A stretch of 64,000 bases of DNA from an uncultured Leptolyngbyaceae cyanobacterium (GTDB taxonomy: Bacteria > Cyanobacteriota > Cyanobacteriia > Leptolyngbyales > Leptolyngbyaceae), in the NCBI GenBank assembly GCA_938023035.1, contig CALIDI010000012.1, positions 1 to 64,000 on the forward strand, written 5' to 3'. The position numbers were made by a program, and so were the translations under genes. Shown here in pieces: positions 18,422 through 26,678 of this stretch. The notes beneath the pieces were generated by a model. The model saw only the letters and a list, made by a program, of their open reading frames with translations. It searched no databases and had not been told where the DNA came from. The stretch's first letter is position 1. Each line of letters opens with the position of its first letter.

Positions 18422-18901
18422 ATGACACTCAAGCTCAGGTTTATTGCTAGTCTGGCGATCGCCCTGACGACTTCAGCCACCCTTGCCACTGCCCAGGAAT
18501 CAAACCATTTGTGTTTTATGCGCCGGGCCTCTGGTCAAGTTATCGATTTAACCCCCCTCTGCGTGGGAGACACGACCGTCATCCCCAATGTGAGCCGCCC
18601 CACCCCTGCCACTAATCTATCTTCCCCCGTCCCTAGGGGAATAAGCTCTAGTGGAGAAACCAACCTGACCAAAGTGGGAGAAGGCAAAGGCGGTTATGTA
18701 GAGCGTGGTGCCGCCTTTGACTATGCCTATGAACTCTGGACAAATGCTCAAAACAGTCAGTACATCCTTAAAGTGTGGGAGCTACAGGGAAGTAAGCGAA
18801 TGCAGCAGGTCGAGAACCGCTCCTTCAACTCTTCCCGGCAAGCGCTCAATCACTTCGACTGTCGTTACAGCAAAAGAACAGAAGTCTGCAAGCTGCCTTA
18901 A
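18422..18901 (+). CDS. Exported cysteine-bearing protein (159 aa)
   Basis: Signal peptide at 1-24 (MTLKLRFIASLAIALTTSATLATAQ). The mature start NHLCFMRRASGQVIDLTPLC is a motif seen in many small exported cyanobacterial proteins. A second cysteine pair lies at the C-terminus (FDCRYSKRTEVCKLP), so two disulfides are plausible. Divergent from the lipoprotein gene. Function unknown. Confidence 0.7.
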   Translation: MTLKLRFIASLAIALTTSATLATAQESNHLCFMRRASGQVIDLTPLCVGDTTVIPNVSRPTPATNLSSPVPRGISSSGETNLTKVGEGKGGYVERGAAFDYAYELWTNAQNSQYILKVWELQGSKRMQQVENRSFNSSRQALNHFDCRYSKRTEVCKLP

Positions 18902-18965
18902 AAATCTAAAAGGGCGTTTGAACAGCGTTCGGCAGTTAGGGCAGCAGCGACATGAGTTAAGTTCT

Positions 18966-19250
18966 TCTGTACCCTCCGTGCCTCTGTGGTAAAGCGCTCA
19001 GGATGATTGACTGACAAAACTTGGGTATCGGGCAGTTGAAGCCGCTGCGATATCAACAAAGTCGGGCGCTGCCTCTCCACCCTTACCGAAAAGCCTCGCA
19101 GGCAGGTTTTGCCTTTGTAAGCGCGGCTTCCAACCGCCAGCGAAAAAAGCTTTATCAATCAACGAGGCGCTCAGGTTTTCAGTTCATTGGGTTTACGAGC
19201 CTAAAGGCAGAACCTAAAGCAACTCACCACTAAGCTTTCCTGATGCTGAG
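18966..19250 (+). repeat. R2 repeat, copy 2, interrupted by the mobile element
   Basis: Left part CCGTGCCTCTGTGGTAAAGC (18976-18995) matches the right arm of the copy 1 palindrome. The repeat is broken at GCGCTCAGG by the mobile element (19003-19166) and resumes at 19167 with GCGCTCAGGTTTTCAGTTC and ACGAGCCTAAAGGCAGAACC. Copy 1 at 16231 shows the same sequence without the insertion. Confidence 0.65.
19003..19166 (+). mobile_element. Miniature inverted-repeat element, copy B
   Basis: 164 bp, same orientation as copy A, with left end ATGATTGACTGACAAAAC and right end TTTATCAATCAACGAG. The 9-mer GCGCTCAGG flanks it (18994-19002, 19167-19175) as a target duplication. The central hairpin has changed sequence (AAAAGCCT...AGGCAGGTTTT), so this copy is older or diverged. 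It sits inside the R2 repeat. Confidence 0.85.
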
Positions 19251-19496
19251 TACGTTGCCCTAAGCCTTGCAGCTTGATTAACCCGCGCGGCTCAGGGCAG
19301 AACTCATCGCCCGACTGCCAATACCAGCGAAGCGCTTTGACTCGCCGTCACGGTTACCCCAAAAGATAGCCATCGTACTACGCAGACTTAATAGAACACT
19401 AAGGTGAGGGCAGAAGCGAGAGTGTTGCTCCTAGTGAGAGTTTGCACTGCTGTCCTCACCTTAGCCTGAGCTTGTACCGGGGTAACATTCTATCCC

Positions 19497-20537
19497 TTAG
19501 CGTTGATGAAACTGTTGAAATGATTGGTAGTAATCCTCCGGGTGATACAGGTGACACTGGTCGGTAATTTCCTTCATCAATTTCCAGGAAAAACGTGACT
19601 CTCTCAAGTAAGGCCCCCAATTTTGTCGCAGGCTATTGTGAGCCATCCGCAAGTTGTAGGAAGGAATCGCTGTCGAAAGATGGTGAGGAACATGCACATT
19701 GATATGGTGGCAAAGGAACTCGACCCATGCCGGATACTCACAATGCACGGTACCTGTGAGCTGGGCCTCGACCTCATTCCACACCTCCGGCTCAGTAAAG
19801 GGAATCTGAGGATCAGTGTGATGTACCAGCGTAAAGGTGCTCATCCAGAAGTGATAAACCAGCCAGGGAAACAGCCAAAACTTTACAAGGCCCCCGACGC
19901 CAGCCGTCACAACCAACAACGGAAAGGCGATCGCCACAAACCCGACCACGGTTAAAACAGACAACCGTACCTGTTGCCGCTCTCTGCCCTCAAACTGCCG
20001 CCAGTCAAAGTGTAAAAAGGCCCAATGTAAGATCGAGCCTAACCACCAGAGCCGCCCCCGCATCAACCGATACCCCCAATGCTTGATCGTTCCTAGGCTC
20101 TCATAAAACTCTGGCCGAAAAGGCTGCCAGGCATTGTCCACATCCATCTTATTCGTGTGTTTGTGGTGACGATTGTGAAGGATGCGCCAGGCATGAAAAG
20201 GATACGCCAAGGGTAGAAAAGCAAGATGCCCTACCCAGTCGTTGACCCAGCGGCGTTTTGCAAAGGAGCGATGGCCACAGTCATGGCCAATTACAAAAAA
20301 GCCGGTTAGAGCCGTTCCAGTAAAAATCCAGGCGAAGGGCAACAGAAACCAGGGTGAAACCGCGATCGCCCAGTAGCCCAAAGCAACCATCAAAACGTTG
20401 ACAATGACAGATGTCCAGGCTTTAACCAGATTTTTTCGAAAACATTCCCGAGGAAGCGTTTTGAGGATATCCTTGAGCTTTAAGCTGGGTGAAATTGACT
20501 CCCCCATCAAACGTGGAGGCAGGGTTGTAGCAGTCAT
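19497..20537 (-). CDS. desA: Acyl-lipid omega-6 (delta-12) desaturase
   Basis: A 346-residue membrane di-iron desaturase that puts the delta-12 double bond into fatty acids of membrane glycerolipids, using ferredoxin. The three histidine boxes are HDCGH (85-89), HNRHH (121-125) and HVPHH (282-286). The N-terminus MTATTLPP and the stretch [17 protein letters not shown] match Synechocystis DesA closely in type and length. DesA is cold-inducible in model strains. An inverted repeat that brackets a possible promoter lies upstream (20580-20620). Confidence 0.95.
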   Translation of the reverse strand: MTATTLPPRLMGESISPSLKLKDILKTLPRECFRKNLVKAWTSVIVNVLMVALGYWAIAVSPWFLLPFAWIFTGTALTGFFVIGHDCGHRSFAKRRWVNDWVGHLAFLPLAYPFHAWRILHNRHHKHTNKMDVDNAWQPFRPEFYESLGTIKHWGYRLMRGRLWWLGSILHWAFLHFDWRQFEGRERQQVRLSVLTVVGFVAIAFPLLVVTAGVGGLVKFWLFPWLVYHFWMSTFTLVHHTDPQIPFTEPEVWNEVEAQLTGTVHCEYPAWVEFLCHHINVHVPHHLSTAIPSYNLRMAHNSLRQNWGPYLRESRFSWKLMKEITDQCHLYHPEDYYQSFQQFHQR

Positions 20538-20579
20538 GCAGGGTTGTATCTCCGGATGTGATTGTCGGCGTAAAATCGC

Positions 20580-20620
20580 GACCAGGCAAAAAGGAGAACA
20601 ATCCTACTATATGCCTGGTC
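20580..20620 (-). promoter_or_regulatory. desA: desA upstream inverted repeat with possible promoter
   Basis: GACCAGGCA and TGCCTGGTC (20612-20620 and 20580-20588) form a perfect 9-bp inverted repeat with a 23-nt spacer, 43-83 nt before the desA ATG. On the minus strand TATAGT lies in the spacer and TTGTTA 18 nt further upstream, giving a plausible -10/-35 pair. The arms flank the -10 box and start region, as an operator or an mRNA 5' stem would. Confidence 0.45.
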
Positions 20621-20815
20621 AAAGTACGTTAACAAAACTTAAGTATCCTATCACACTCCTGATTCGCTATCCTCTGGAATCGGCTGATGTTTCCCTGAAC
20701 CTAGGCGATATTGAGGTGCGGCAGGTTCAGTCAAGATTCCGCCCAAACGCTTCCGATTCAGGGCCATCCAGGGTTCTTGTTAAGGGTAGCTCTAAGCAGC
20801 CGTGACTTGAAATTT

Positions 20816-20880
20816 CACCACGGCGGCACAGAGAACACGGAGTTGTACTTCTGCCCAGGGTGACTCTGTGTGACACGTGG
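20816..20880. repeat. R2 palindromic head, partial copy
   Basis: CACCACGGCGGCACAGAGAA at the left and CTCTGTGTGACACGTGG at the right form the CACAGAG-type imperfect palindrome. The TTTTCAG tail seen in copies 1-3 is absent. Confidence 0.6.
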
Positions 20881-21184
20881 CTTTGTTGCGGCTTTGTATA
20901 TTAGCTATACAAGCCTGTCAGGGCATTAAGAGAAAAGGAGAGCGATGAGGGCAAACCCTGTCTTGTGGTAAGTCATTAGCTGGCAGGCTGCTTGGTTCCT
21001 ACTGCTGTCGTTTTCGAGATCTCAGCATCCCCTTGAATCACTCATTGGCTATGTCATCGCCCCCTTCGAGCAAATTCTGTTCGAGTCGATCGCGCTGCGG
21101 CTTTCTGAGTCATCACTCTCAAACGGTGAGCAACGCCAAGCAGGTAAGCTACTATCGAAAGAATCGCAAAAAATTTCCGTAACT

Positions 21185-21550
21185 ATGGAGCCATCGCCGC
21201 CACTCACAGAGGTGATTTTGACCTACCCTCGGCAGTCACTTGGTAAAGTTCCGCTGGATGGAACACTCCAACCTGGCGCTTATCTGGAGCTAGAGGGAAA
21301 GACCTACGCTGTTTTAGAGCGCCGCCACCGCTATCAATTTAAGGCAGGGCGTTATCGATTACATCAAATCTCTCTCTATGTGCAAAAGGCACAGCAACCG
21401 GCAGAAAAAAGCTGGATGGATGGACGCTGGGTGATTGGCGATGCCACTTGCCAACTGAATGCCCAATCGGAGTTAATTCGCTGCGCGGTCAATCCAGACG
21501 GGCCGTGTGCGGATTGTCGCTACTATGAATCCAGAAAGAATCAAGGGTAA
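21185..21550 (+). CDS. DUF6464-type cyanobacterial protein
   Basis: A 121-residue soluble protein with TEVILTYPRQSLGKVPLDG near the start, then YAVLERRHRYQFKAGRYRL and a cysteine-rich C-terminus IRCAVNPDGPCADCRYYE (about 99-116). Widely conserved in cyanobacteria. The C-x8-C-x2-C spacing could bind zinc. No function known. The ATG at 21185 is the only good start. Confidence 0.75.
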   Translation: MEPSPPLTEVILTYPRQSLGKVPLDGTLQPGAYLELEGKTYAVLERRHRYQFKAGRYRLHQISLYVQKAQQPAEKSWMDGRWVIGDATCQLNAQSELIRCAVNPDGPCADCRYYESRKNQG

Positions 21551-21672
21551 GTTTTGAGGGGTGAAGGCTCTGATCGAAACCTGCGATCGCGCGTTTTAGT
21601 CCGTTGAGGATGGCAGATATTGGATATATTCAGGTGCTGATCATATTTTTGAACGTTAGCTCTAGGAATGCT

Positions 21673-22557
21673 TTAGCCAATAACAAATGCATTTGCTCCT
21701 GCTCGCTGCACGTATTGAGCAAACTGGCTACCACTCATTTCTTGAGTATTGCCTGTATTCGGGTCGTAGACACAATAGCGCCCATTGGCCAGCACAACTG
21801 CGGCTTGAGCATGCTGGTTGCTGCCAAACCAAATCCGGGTGCCCTGGGTATAGCCGTCCTGACATGCCGTTTGCTGCACCTGATGGCTGGCGATCGTTTG
21901 TCCCCCAAGTTGCTGGCGGGCATGATTTTGCTGGGCCGCTAACCCACCAGCAGAACCCCAAGCAATTAAAGTATGAACGGCTACCTGCTGTGCGGCTGCA
22001 CTCAACGTTGCAAACCACAAACCACCGGAGCTAGCGCCATTGGTGAGCCAATAGGTGGCTAAATAGGCGCAGAATTGCTCTACTCGTGCCCAGCCACCAC
22101 CGGGATTAGCTGCCGCAACCCGTAAATTGGTACCGCCAGCACTGTTGGCATGGAAATACAGGACAGGATTGGCAGGCAAATTGGCATCGAACAAGATCGG
22201 GGCTGGAGCCGGTAGCCCATTGGCAGGTAAGGGTTGAGCGGTTTCTGGCGTTGGCACTGCAATTATCACACCGTCGGGCGACTCCCCCTGGAAATTGCTG
22301 CCATGGGTGGGAGGGGGCGCGATCTCTGCGACCTGAGGCAGCCCCTGAGAGTCGTTGGATACCTGGGTTTGAGCAGCCGATGTTGTATTGTATAGGTCTT
22401 CATTGCTGCTCTCACTTTGAGCTGTGTTTGGGCCATTCCCATTTGGGGGAGCCGTTTGCGTGGTATCCGCAACATTCCCAGTTTGAGCGGGATTGGGGAA
22501 TTGATTGGCGTAGGCATCTCCCTGTTGGGTGTTCAGAGATGGGTTTGGGCTAGTCAC
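21673..22557 (-). CDS. Putative papain-fold (YopT/C58-like) cysteine peptidase with disordered N-terminus
   Basis: 294 residues. The first ~135 are Asn/Gln/Pro/Ala-rich and look disordered, with AYAN motifs like those at the end of the upstream ORF. The C-terminal ~150 have a possible triad: Cys163 in VEQFCAYLATYWL, His249 in GSNQHAQAAVVL and Asp265 in YCVYDPNTG. The Cys-x6-Trp-Leu, HA and YDPN pattern resembles YopT/C58 and related effector or toxin peptidases. The only start is a GTG that overlaps the upstream stop (GTGA), in the -1 frame. It may be translated by coupling, or be the displaced C-terminus of one larger protein. Function inferred from motifs only. Confidence 0.6.
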   Translation of the reverse strand: MTSPNPSLNTQQGDAYANQFPNPAQTGNVADTTQTAPPNGNGPNTAQSESSNEDLYNTTSAAQTQVSNDSQGLPQVAEIAPPPTHGSNFQGESPDGVIIAVPTPETAQPLPANGLPAPAPILFDANLPANPVLYFHANSAGGTNLRVAAANPGGGWARVEQFCAYLATYWLTNGASSGGLWFATLSAAAQQVAVHTLIAWGSAGGLAAQQNHARQQLGGQTIASHQVQQTACQDGYTQGTRIWFGSNQHAQAAVVLANGRYCVYDPNTGNTQEMSGSQFAQYVQRAGANAFVIG

Positions 22558-24251
22558 AGACTGGGTGTATTGGCTCCTTGGTTTGCATAGGCGTCTTGCC
22601 AGCCATTCTGGGGCGTATTTGGGCCACTTACCGGTTGCAGTCCAGTATTATTTGCACTGACATAGAGGTTTGAGGTACCCCGGGGTGGAGCTTCATTTGC
22701 ATAGGAACCCTGCTGCCCGCTGCCCGGTGGCATAGACAGGGCACCTACAACTTGGGGCACCATAAGATTTGCACCAGTATAAACATTTGCACCGGTATAA
22801 AGGTTGGGAGTGCCCTGGTTGAGAGGGGCATAGGTATCACCCAAAGGTTGAGGTGGGCCTTGAGGAACGTTTGTGCCACCCACCTTCGGTTTGGCTGGAG
22901 CATTGAGTGGATTATTCAAAAATTGCTCTGCATTATAGGTTTGCTTTGTCTCAATCAAATCGCTGTAATCGACATTTGCCAACGATACTCCGCGTTCAGC
23001 CAACTCTTGCAAAGCCTGCAACATTTCTGGAGCCTTTGGCTTATAGTGGCCACTCTTATTTGTGATAAGTTTCAGCGTACCGTAATGAACCGCCAGTTCT
23101 CCTGCGGCAGCCACGCCTCCGCCTGCAAGAAAACTTGAGTGATGGAACCAGCCATAGCGATGGTTGCCTGCATAAAACTCTCCCTCTGGACTCATGACAA
23201 AGATCATGCGGCCTTCTGAATCTTTGCCAACACTACGGGCATAGGCAGTATCAAGGGGTTGCAGGCGATCGCTCTCAATCATTCTGGCGGTAGGCCGCTC
23301 GTTCCACTGGCCATCTTTTGTCTTACCCCAATCGGGCGCAATTTCCAGCTTGCTCATTAAACGGCCGCCCTCAAACATCACCCTGTAGGTTTCGCGTTCT
23401 TCTGGTGCCAGATACTTCACCTGCATATCTTCTGCAGGAATCACAGGGGTACCCGGAAACTCGCTTGCTTCCTCGAGACTTTTTTCGTAAGCAGTTCGCT
23501 TTGGCAGGCTCACAGCTCCACGCTCCCACTCGTACTGATAGTCTGGATCAACCTGTTTAATAGCTTGATATTTAGACTTTTGAGCCGCATTAGGATCCTG
23601 ATCCGCCTTGTGGGGATGCACCCGCTTAAAGAAGGCTTCTGCTTCTTCTACAACCTCAGGAGCAAAGTCGGCTTTAAGGCTCCGGATAGAGTCATAGAAT
23701 GGTGTTGCCTCCACCATCATTCCCACCTGCCGATAACAACGAGCAGCCCCATGAATACTGACTAACGCGGCTGCCTTTGTCGAAACCTTATTGGCAATTT
23801 CAGCCCAGTAAGTAGCGGCTGGCTCAAAGGCACCAGCTTGCTCGTAACAGGTGGCCGCTGCTTGGCCATAAGACACCAGCTTACGGTGATCGTAAGCCGC
23901 AGCAAAAGCGGCGGCAGCCTCTGCCAGCTTGTTTGCCAACTTGTAGTGTTCGCCTGCTTTGGCGTACCAGTCGTGCTTTGAAAGCTTCTCCGCCGCCAGC
24001 AAAAATGCCTCCCCAGCCTTAGCATGGTTCTTTACCAGGTCATTTGCATACAGTTCTCCTGCCTTGAAATACTCCTTCTTTTGAAACCGAAAATCGGCTT
24101 CTTTTTCCAGCAGCGTCTTTTCAATGGCAGTCTTGCGCTCTACCTCTGTTGGCTCCTTAGCAGGAGTCGTGGAGCTAGCAGATGCACCGCCTTCTGCCCC
24201 CACCGCAACTTCTGTTGCAACAATGTGCTCTACTTTAAGACCACCCACCAA
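22554..24251 (-). CDS. TPR/SNAP-like protein with FHHSSFLAGG domain and disordered tail
   Basis: 565 residues, no signal peptide. Residues about 45-215 are helical repeats (KAGEHYKLANKLAEAAAAFA, AAATCYEQAGAFEPAATYWA) like alpha-SNAP/TPR. Residues about 345-410 hold FVMSPEGEFYAG, YGWFHHSSFLAGGGVAAAGE and ITNKSGHYKP, a motif set I have seen in uncharacterised large proteins of many bacteria; its activity is not known to me. Residues 450-565 are a Pro/Asn/Gly linker with YTGAN and YAN repeats. The start (TTG 24251 or GTG 24248) is weak; an out-of-frame ATG at 24276 (MQTNQARDWWVV) suggests a possible indel at the N-terminus too. Confidence 0.75.
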   Translation of the reverse strand: MVGGLKVEHIVATEVAVGAEGGASASSTTPAKEPTEVERKTAIEKTLLEKEADFRFQKKEYFKAGELYANDLVKNHAKAGEAFLLAAEKLSKHDWYAKAGEHYKLANKLAEAAAAFAAAYDHRKLVSYGQAAATCYEQAGAFEPAATYWAEIANKVSTKAAALVSIHGAARCYRQVGMMVEATPFYDSIRSLKADFAPEVVEEAEAFFKRVHPHKADQDPNAAQKSKYQAIKQVDPDYQYEWERGAVSLPKRTAYEKSLEEASEFPGTPVIPAEDMQVKYLAPEERETYRVMFEGGRLMSKLEIAPDWGKTKDGQWNERPTARMIESDRLQPLDTAYARSVGKDSEGRMIFVMSPEGEFYAGNHRYGWFHHSSFLAGGGVAAAGELAVHYGTLKLITNKSGHYKPKAPEMLQALQELAERGVSLANVDYSDLIETKQTYNAEQFLNNPLNAPAKPKVGGTNVPQGPPQPLGDTYAPLNQGTPNLYTGANVYTGANLMVPQVVGALSMPPGSGQQGSYANEAPPRGTSNLYVSANNTGLQPVSGPNTPQNGWQDAYANQGANTPSL

Positions 24252-24301
24252 TCTCGTGCTTGGTTAGTCTGCATAGGAACACCCAGGGTCAATGCCGCTT
24301 T

Positions 24302-24363
24302 GGTCAGAACGCTTAGAAGTAGAGTCAGTGCTCAACTGCCAGTACCGGCCAGGCTTTCTGACT
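24302..24363 (+). repeat. R1 palindromic repeat, copy 2
   Basis: GGTCAGAACGCTTAG, GTGCTCAACTGCCA and AGGCTTTCTGAC in R1 order. It lies in the leader of the 565-aa gene. Confidence 0.75.
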
Positions 24364-24544
24364 CATCGGCACCATGTTTCTCAGTGGTGATGGCAATATT
24401 TGCTGCGGCTGAATAAAAATTAACTAGTTGATTCTACAGAAGGTTAAGGTATTTTCCGGAGTTTGCGTATTACAAACTCTAAAGTTCAGTTGAATAGGCT
24501 GATGAGGTAAAAGAATCGTGCGGCTCCCTAGAATTTGTAGCTTC

Positions 24545-24603
24545 GGTCAGAAAGCTTAGGACAAGATCTGGTGCTCAACTGCCACTGCTGAGTGGGCTTC
24601 CTG
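24545..24603 (+). repeat. R1 palindromic repeat, copy 3
   Basis: GGTCAGAAAGCTTAG, GTGCTCAACTGCCA and GGGCTTCCTG. It lies 180 bp from copy 2 in the same orientation. Confidence 0.75.
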
Positions 24604-24637
24604 GTTCCCTTGATCCATGATTCGACAGGCGATCAAT

Positions 24638-24800
24638 CTCGTTGATTGACAAAACTTTTTCGCTGGCGGCTGGAAGCCGCGCCTGCAGATGCAAAACCCG
24701 CCTACGCGGGTTTTCGGTAAGGGTAGAGAGGCAGCGCCCGACTTTGTTGATGTCGTAGCGGTTTCAACCGTCCGGTGCCCAGGTTTTGTCAGTCAATCAG
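24638..24800 (-). mobile_element. Miniature inverted-repeat element, copy C (inverted)
   Basis: 163 bp in the orientation opposite to A and B. The perfect 10-mer GGCGATCAAT flanks it (24628-24637, 24801-24810). The central hairpin AAAACCCGC/GCGGGTTTT is intact with loop CTAC. It begins 2 nt past the stop codon of the histidine kinase gene, so its hairpin can serve as the kinase gene's terminator. Confidence 0.87.
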
Positions 24801-24812
24801 GGCGATCAATCC

Positions 24813-26270
24813 TTACCTTAGATTTGAGAAGGTCTTTAGCAAAGTAATTTCAAACTCGCTGCCTTCGCCGGGTTTAGAACGCACGGTAATACTGCCGCCC
24901 ATCCCTTCAACTAGGGTTTTGACGATCGCTAACCCCAACCCATGCCCTCCTGTTGAATGAGCGCGGCCCTCATCAACCCGATAGAATCGTTCAAAAATAC
25001 GGCTTTGATCTTGCAGGGGAATCCCCACCCCATAATCACGAATCTGGATGATTGCCTGCTGATCAGTCTGTTCTAGGCTTAGCTCAATGGGTTGGTGGAA
25101 GGTTGAGTATTTCATCGCATTATCCAGCAGGTTAATTAACACCTGGCGGAGGCGATCGTGGTCGCCAATCGCCTCAACCGGTTCCGCTATTTTGAGTTGA
25201 ATTACACGACCGCTAAACTTTGTTGCCATTCCCGCAACTTCTTCCAGGAGATCATTCAGCATTAGCGGCTCCATTTGGTAGTGGGTATAACCATTATCAG
25301 CCCGGGCCAAATCTAACAAATCTTGGAGCAGCCTGACGGTGCGATCGGCTTCTGCCGCTGCTGTTTCCAACGCCTCCCGCTGATGGTCGCTCAGGTTGGT
25401 GCTACGCCGCAACACACTTTGCAAATAACCCAGGACAACGGTCAGCGGTGTCCTTAATTCATGGGAAACATTACTGACAAACTGGTGCTGTTGGTTCCAT
25501 GCTTCCGACAACCGCGACAGCATCATGTTAAAGGTTTGGGCCAATTCTTTCACTTCACTGGGGGCATGGCTCAACGACAGTTGGGCATTGGTCAAATCCT
25601 CTGCTGAGATTGAGCGGGCCAACTGGCTCATATCCTGCAATGGCCGCAGCGATCGCCGAATCCGAGCAGCAATCGCTGCCATAGTTAAGACCGTTGACCC
25701 AATACAAACCGCTGCTAGCCCTCGAATCGCATCCATTAGTTGCTGCTGGTCTTTGGTAATATCCTGGGCCATATACACCTTACCCAGTTGTTTCCCCTTC
25801 ACATTTACCCAGCCCTGATACAGAATTAGATAGCGTTGATTGACCAGATAAACCTGGGGTTTTAGCGGCATCTCTGCGATCGACATTAACTCATCCGTTG
25901 TCATAAAGGTGGCGTACATGGTAGTTGACTGGGCCAAGACTCTTTTTCCATCCTTACTTTTGACCCAAATCACCAAACCTGGAATGGTCACATTATCAAT
26001 GGTTTTTTGAAGCCCCGTTTCAATCGGTAGCATCTCGCTGTAAAGCTCAACATCACGGGGAAACCGAGTCGCGATATACTCAACTCTCTGGGTATGTGTA
26101 GTGATTAAAAGCTGCTGCATTTTCCAGCTTGTCCAGGCGGCAACACCACTTAAGCCTAGGATTGAAAGCAGTACGATCTCTGCGGTTAAACGAAACTGGA
26201 GCGAGGACACATCAAAATGTCTTTGCTTTAGTTGATAAAGCCCCTCCCCCAATTTAGTTAGCCGTTGCAT
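24813..26270 (-). CDS. Membrane sensor histidine kinase
   Basis: 485 residues. Membrane helices at about 26-48 and 185-205 bracket a ~140-residue external sensor region. A HAMP segment follows (RRSLRPLQDMSQLARSI), then the HisKA phosphoacceptor SNVSHELRTPL (about 270) and the ATPase with the N box (INLLDNAMKYS), G1 (IRDYGVGIP) and G2 (GGHGLGLAIV). It faces the OmpR-type regulator 408 bp upstream on the same strand, its likely partner. Signal unknown. Confidence 0.9.
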   Translation of the reverse strand: MQRLTKLGEGLYQLKQRHFDVSSLQFRLTAEIVLLSILGLSGVAAWTSWKMQQLLITTHTQRVEYIATRFPRDVELYSEMLPIETGLQKTIDNVTIPGLVIWVKSKDGKRVLAQSTTMYATFMTTDELMSIAEMPLKPQVYLVNQRYLILYQGWVNVKGKQLGKVYMAQDITKDQQQLMDAIRGLAAVCIGSTVLTMAAIAARIRRSLRPLQDMSQLARSISAEDLTNAQLSLSHAPSEVKELAQTFNMMLSRLSEAWNQQHQFVSNVSHELRTPLTVVLGYLQSVLRRSTNLSDHQREALETAAAEADRTVRLLQDLLDLARADNGYTHYQMEPLMLNDLLEEVAGMATKFSGRVIQLKIAEPVEAIGDHDRLRQVLINLLDNAMKYSTFHQPIELSLEQTDQQAIIQIRDYGVGIPLQDQSRIFERFYRVDEGRAHSTGGHGLGLAIVKTLVEGMGGSITVRSKPGEGSEFEITLLKTFSNLR

Positions 26271-26678
26271 TCAGACTCATTCCGTTTCCTAAAATTAAAT
26301 CTTGTTCCCAGCAGACGTACTTTTTCTGTTACAAGCAATCCTTTTCAAGCCAGACTTTGTTTAGGCAACTTCATCAAACTCAATTTTTATCATCCTTTAA
26401 AACTACATAAACTGAGCGATTTCATTTACTCATTAACCGTTATTCTTACTCATTAAATAAGTATAGAATGATTTAGCAAATACAGGAGAAAATATCTTAT
26501 TAATCATCTGCTTAATTCATCAGATTATTGTAACATAATTAAGTGGATTATTCCTAGCATCTATCTTGGCATTCTAATTGATTGTGTGTACACAATCATC
26601 AACTATTTATCCCAGAGATGCTGACGCACTCTTTCTGATCTACCAATCTTCTAGACAACCGAGCCACCTCGACCAGCA
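26271..26678. other. AT-rich spacer with a 9-bp inverted repeat
   Basis: The gap between regulator and kinase is AT-rich and non-coding. TGATTGTGT and ACACAATCA (26579-26587, 26590-26598) form a perfect 9-bp inverted repeat with a 2-nt centre, about 80 nt past the regulator stop. It could be a binding site for the paired regulator acting on the kinase gene. The long leader suggests the kinase has its own promoter. Confidence 0.45.

Larger units (their letters stand above)
20538..21184. other. Spacer between desA and the DUF6464 gene
   Basis: Apart from the inverted repeat near desA and the R2-type palindrome at 20816-20880, no gene or other element is seen. The frames on the plus strand that begin inside desA and run into this spacer have no family resemblance. 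Confidence 0.5.

Noticed and set aside
22554-22600. Programmed -1 frameshift site at the overlap of the two effector-like ORFs
   Set aside because: No X-XXY-YYZ slippery heptamer or strong downstream stem is visible near CCC AGT CTG TGA; an indel or translational coupling is more likely, though not excluded.
16383-24800. CRISPR array made of the three similar 163-bp elements
   Set aside because: The copies are kilobases apart, in both orientations and each has target duplications; there are no regular spacers or cas genes.
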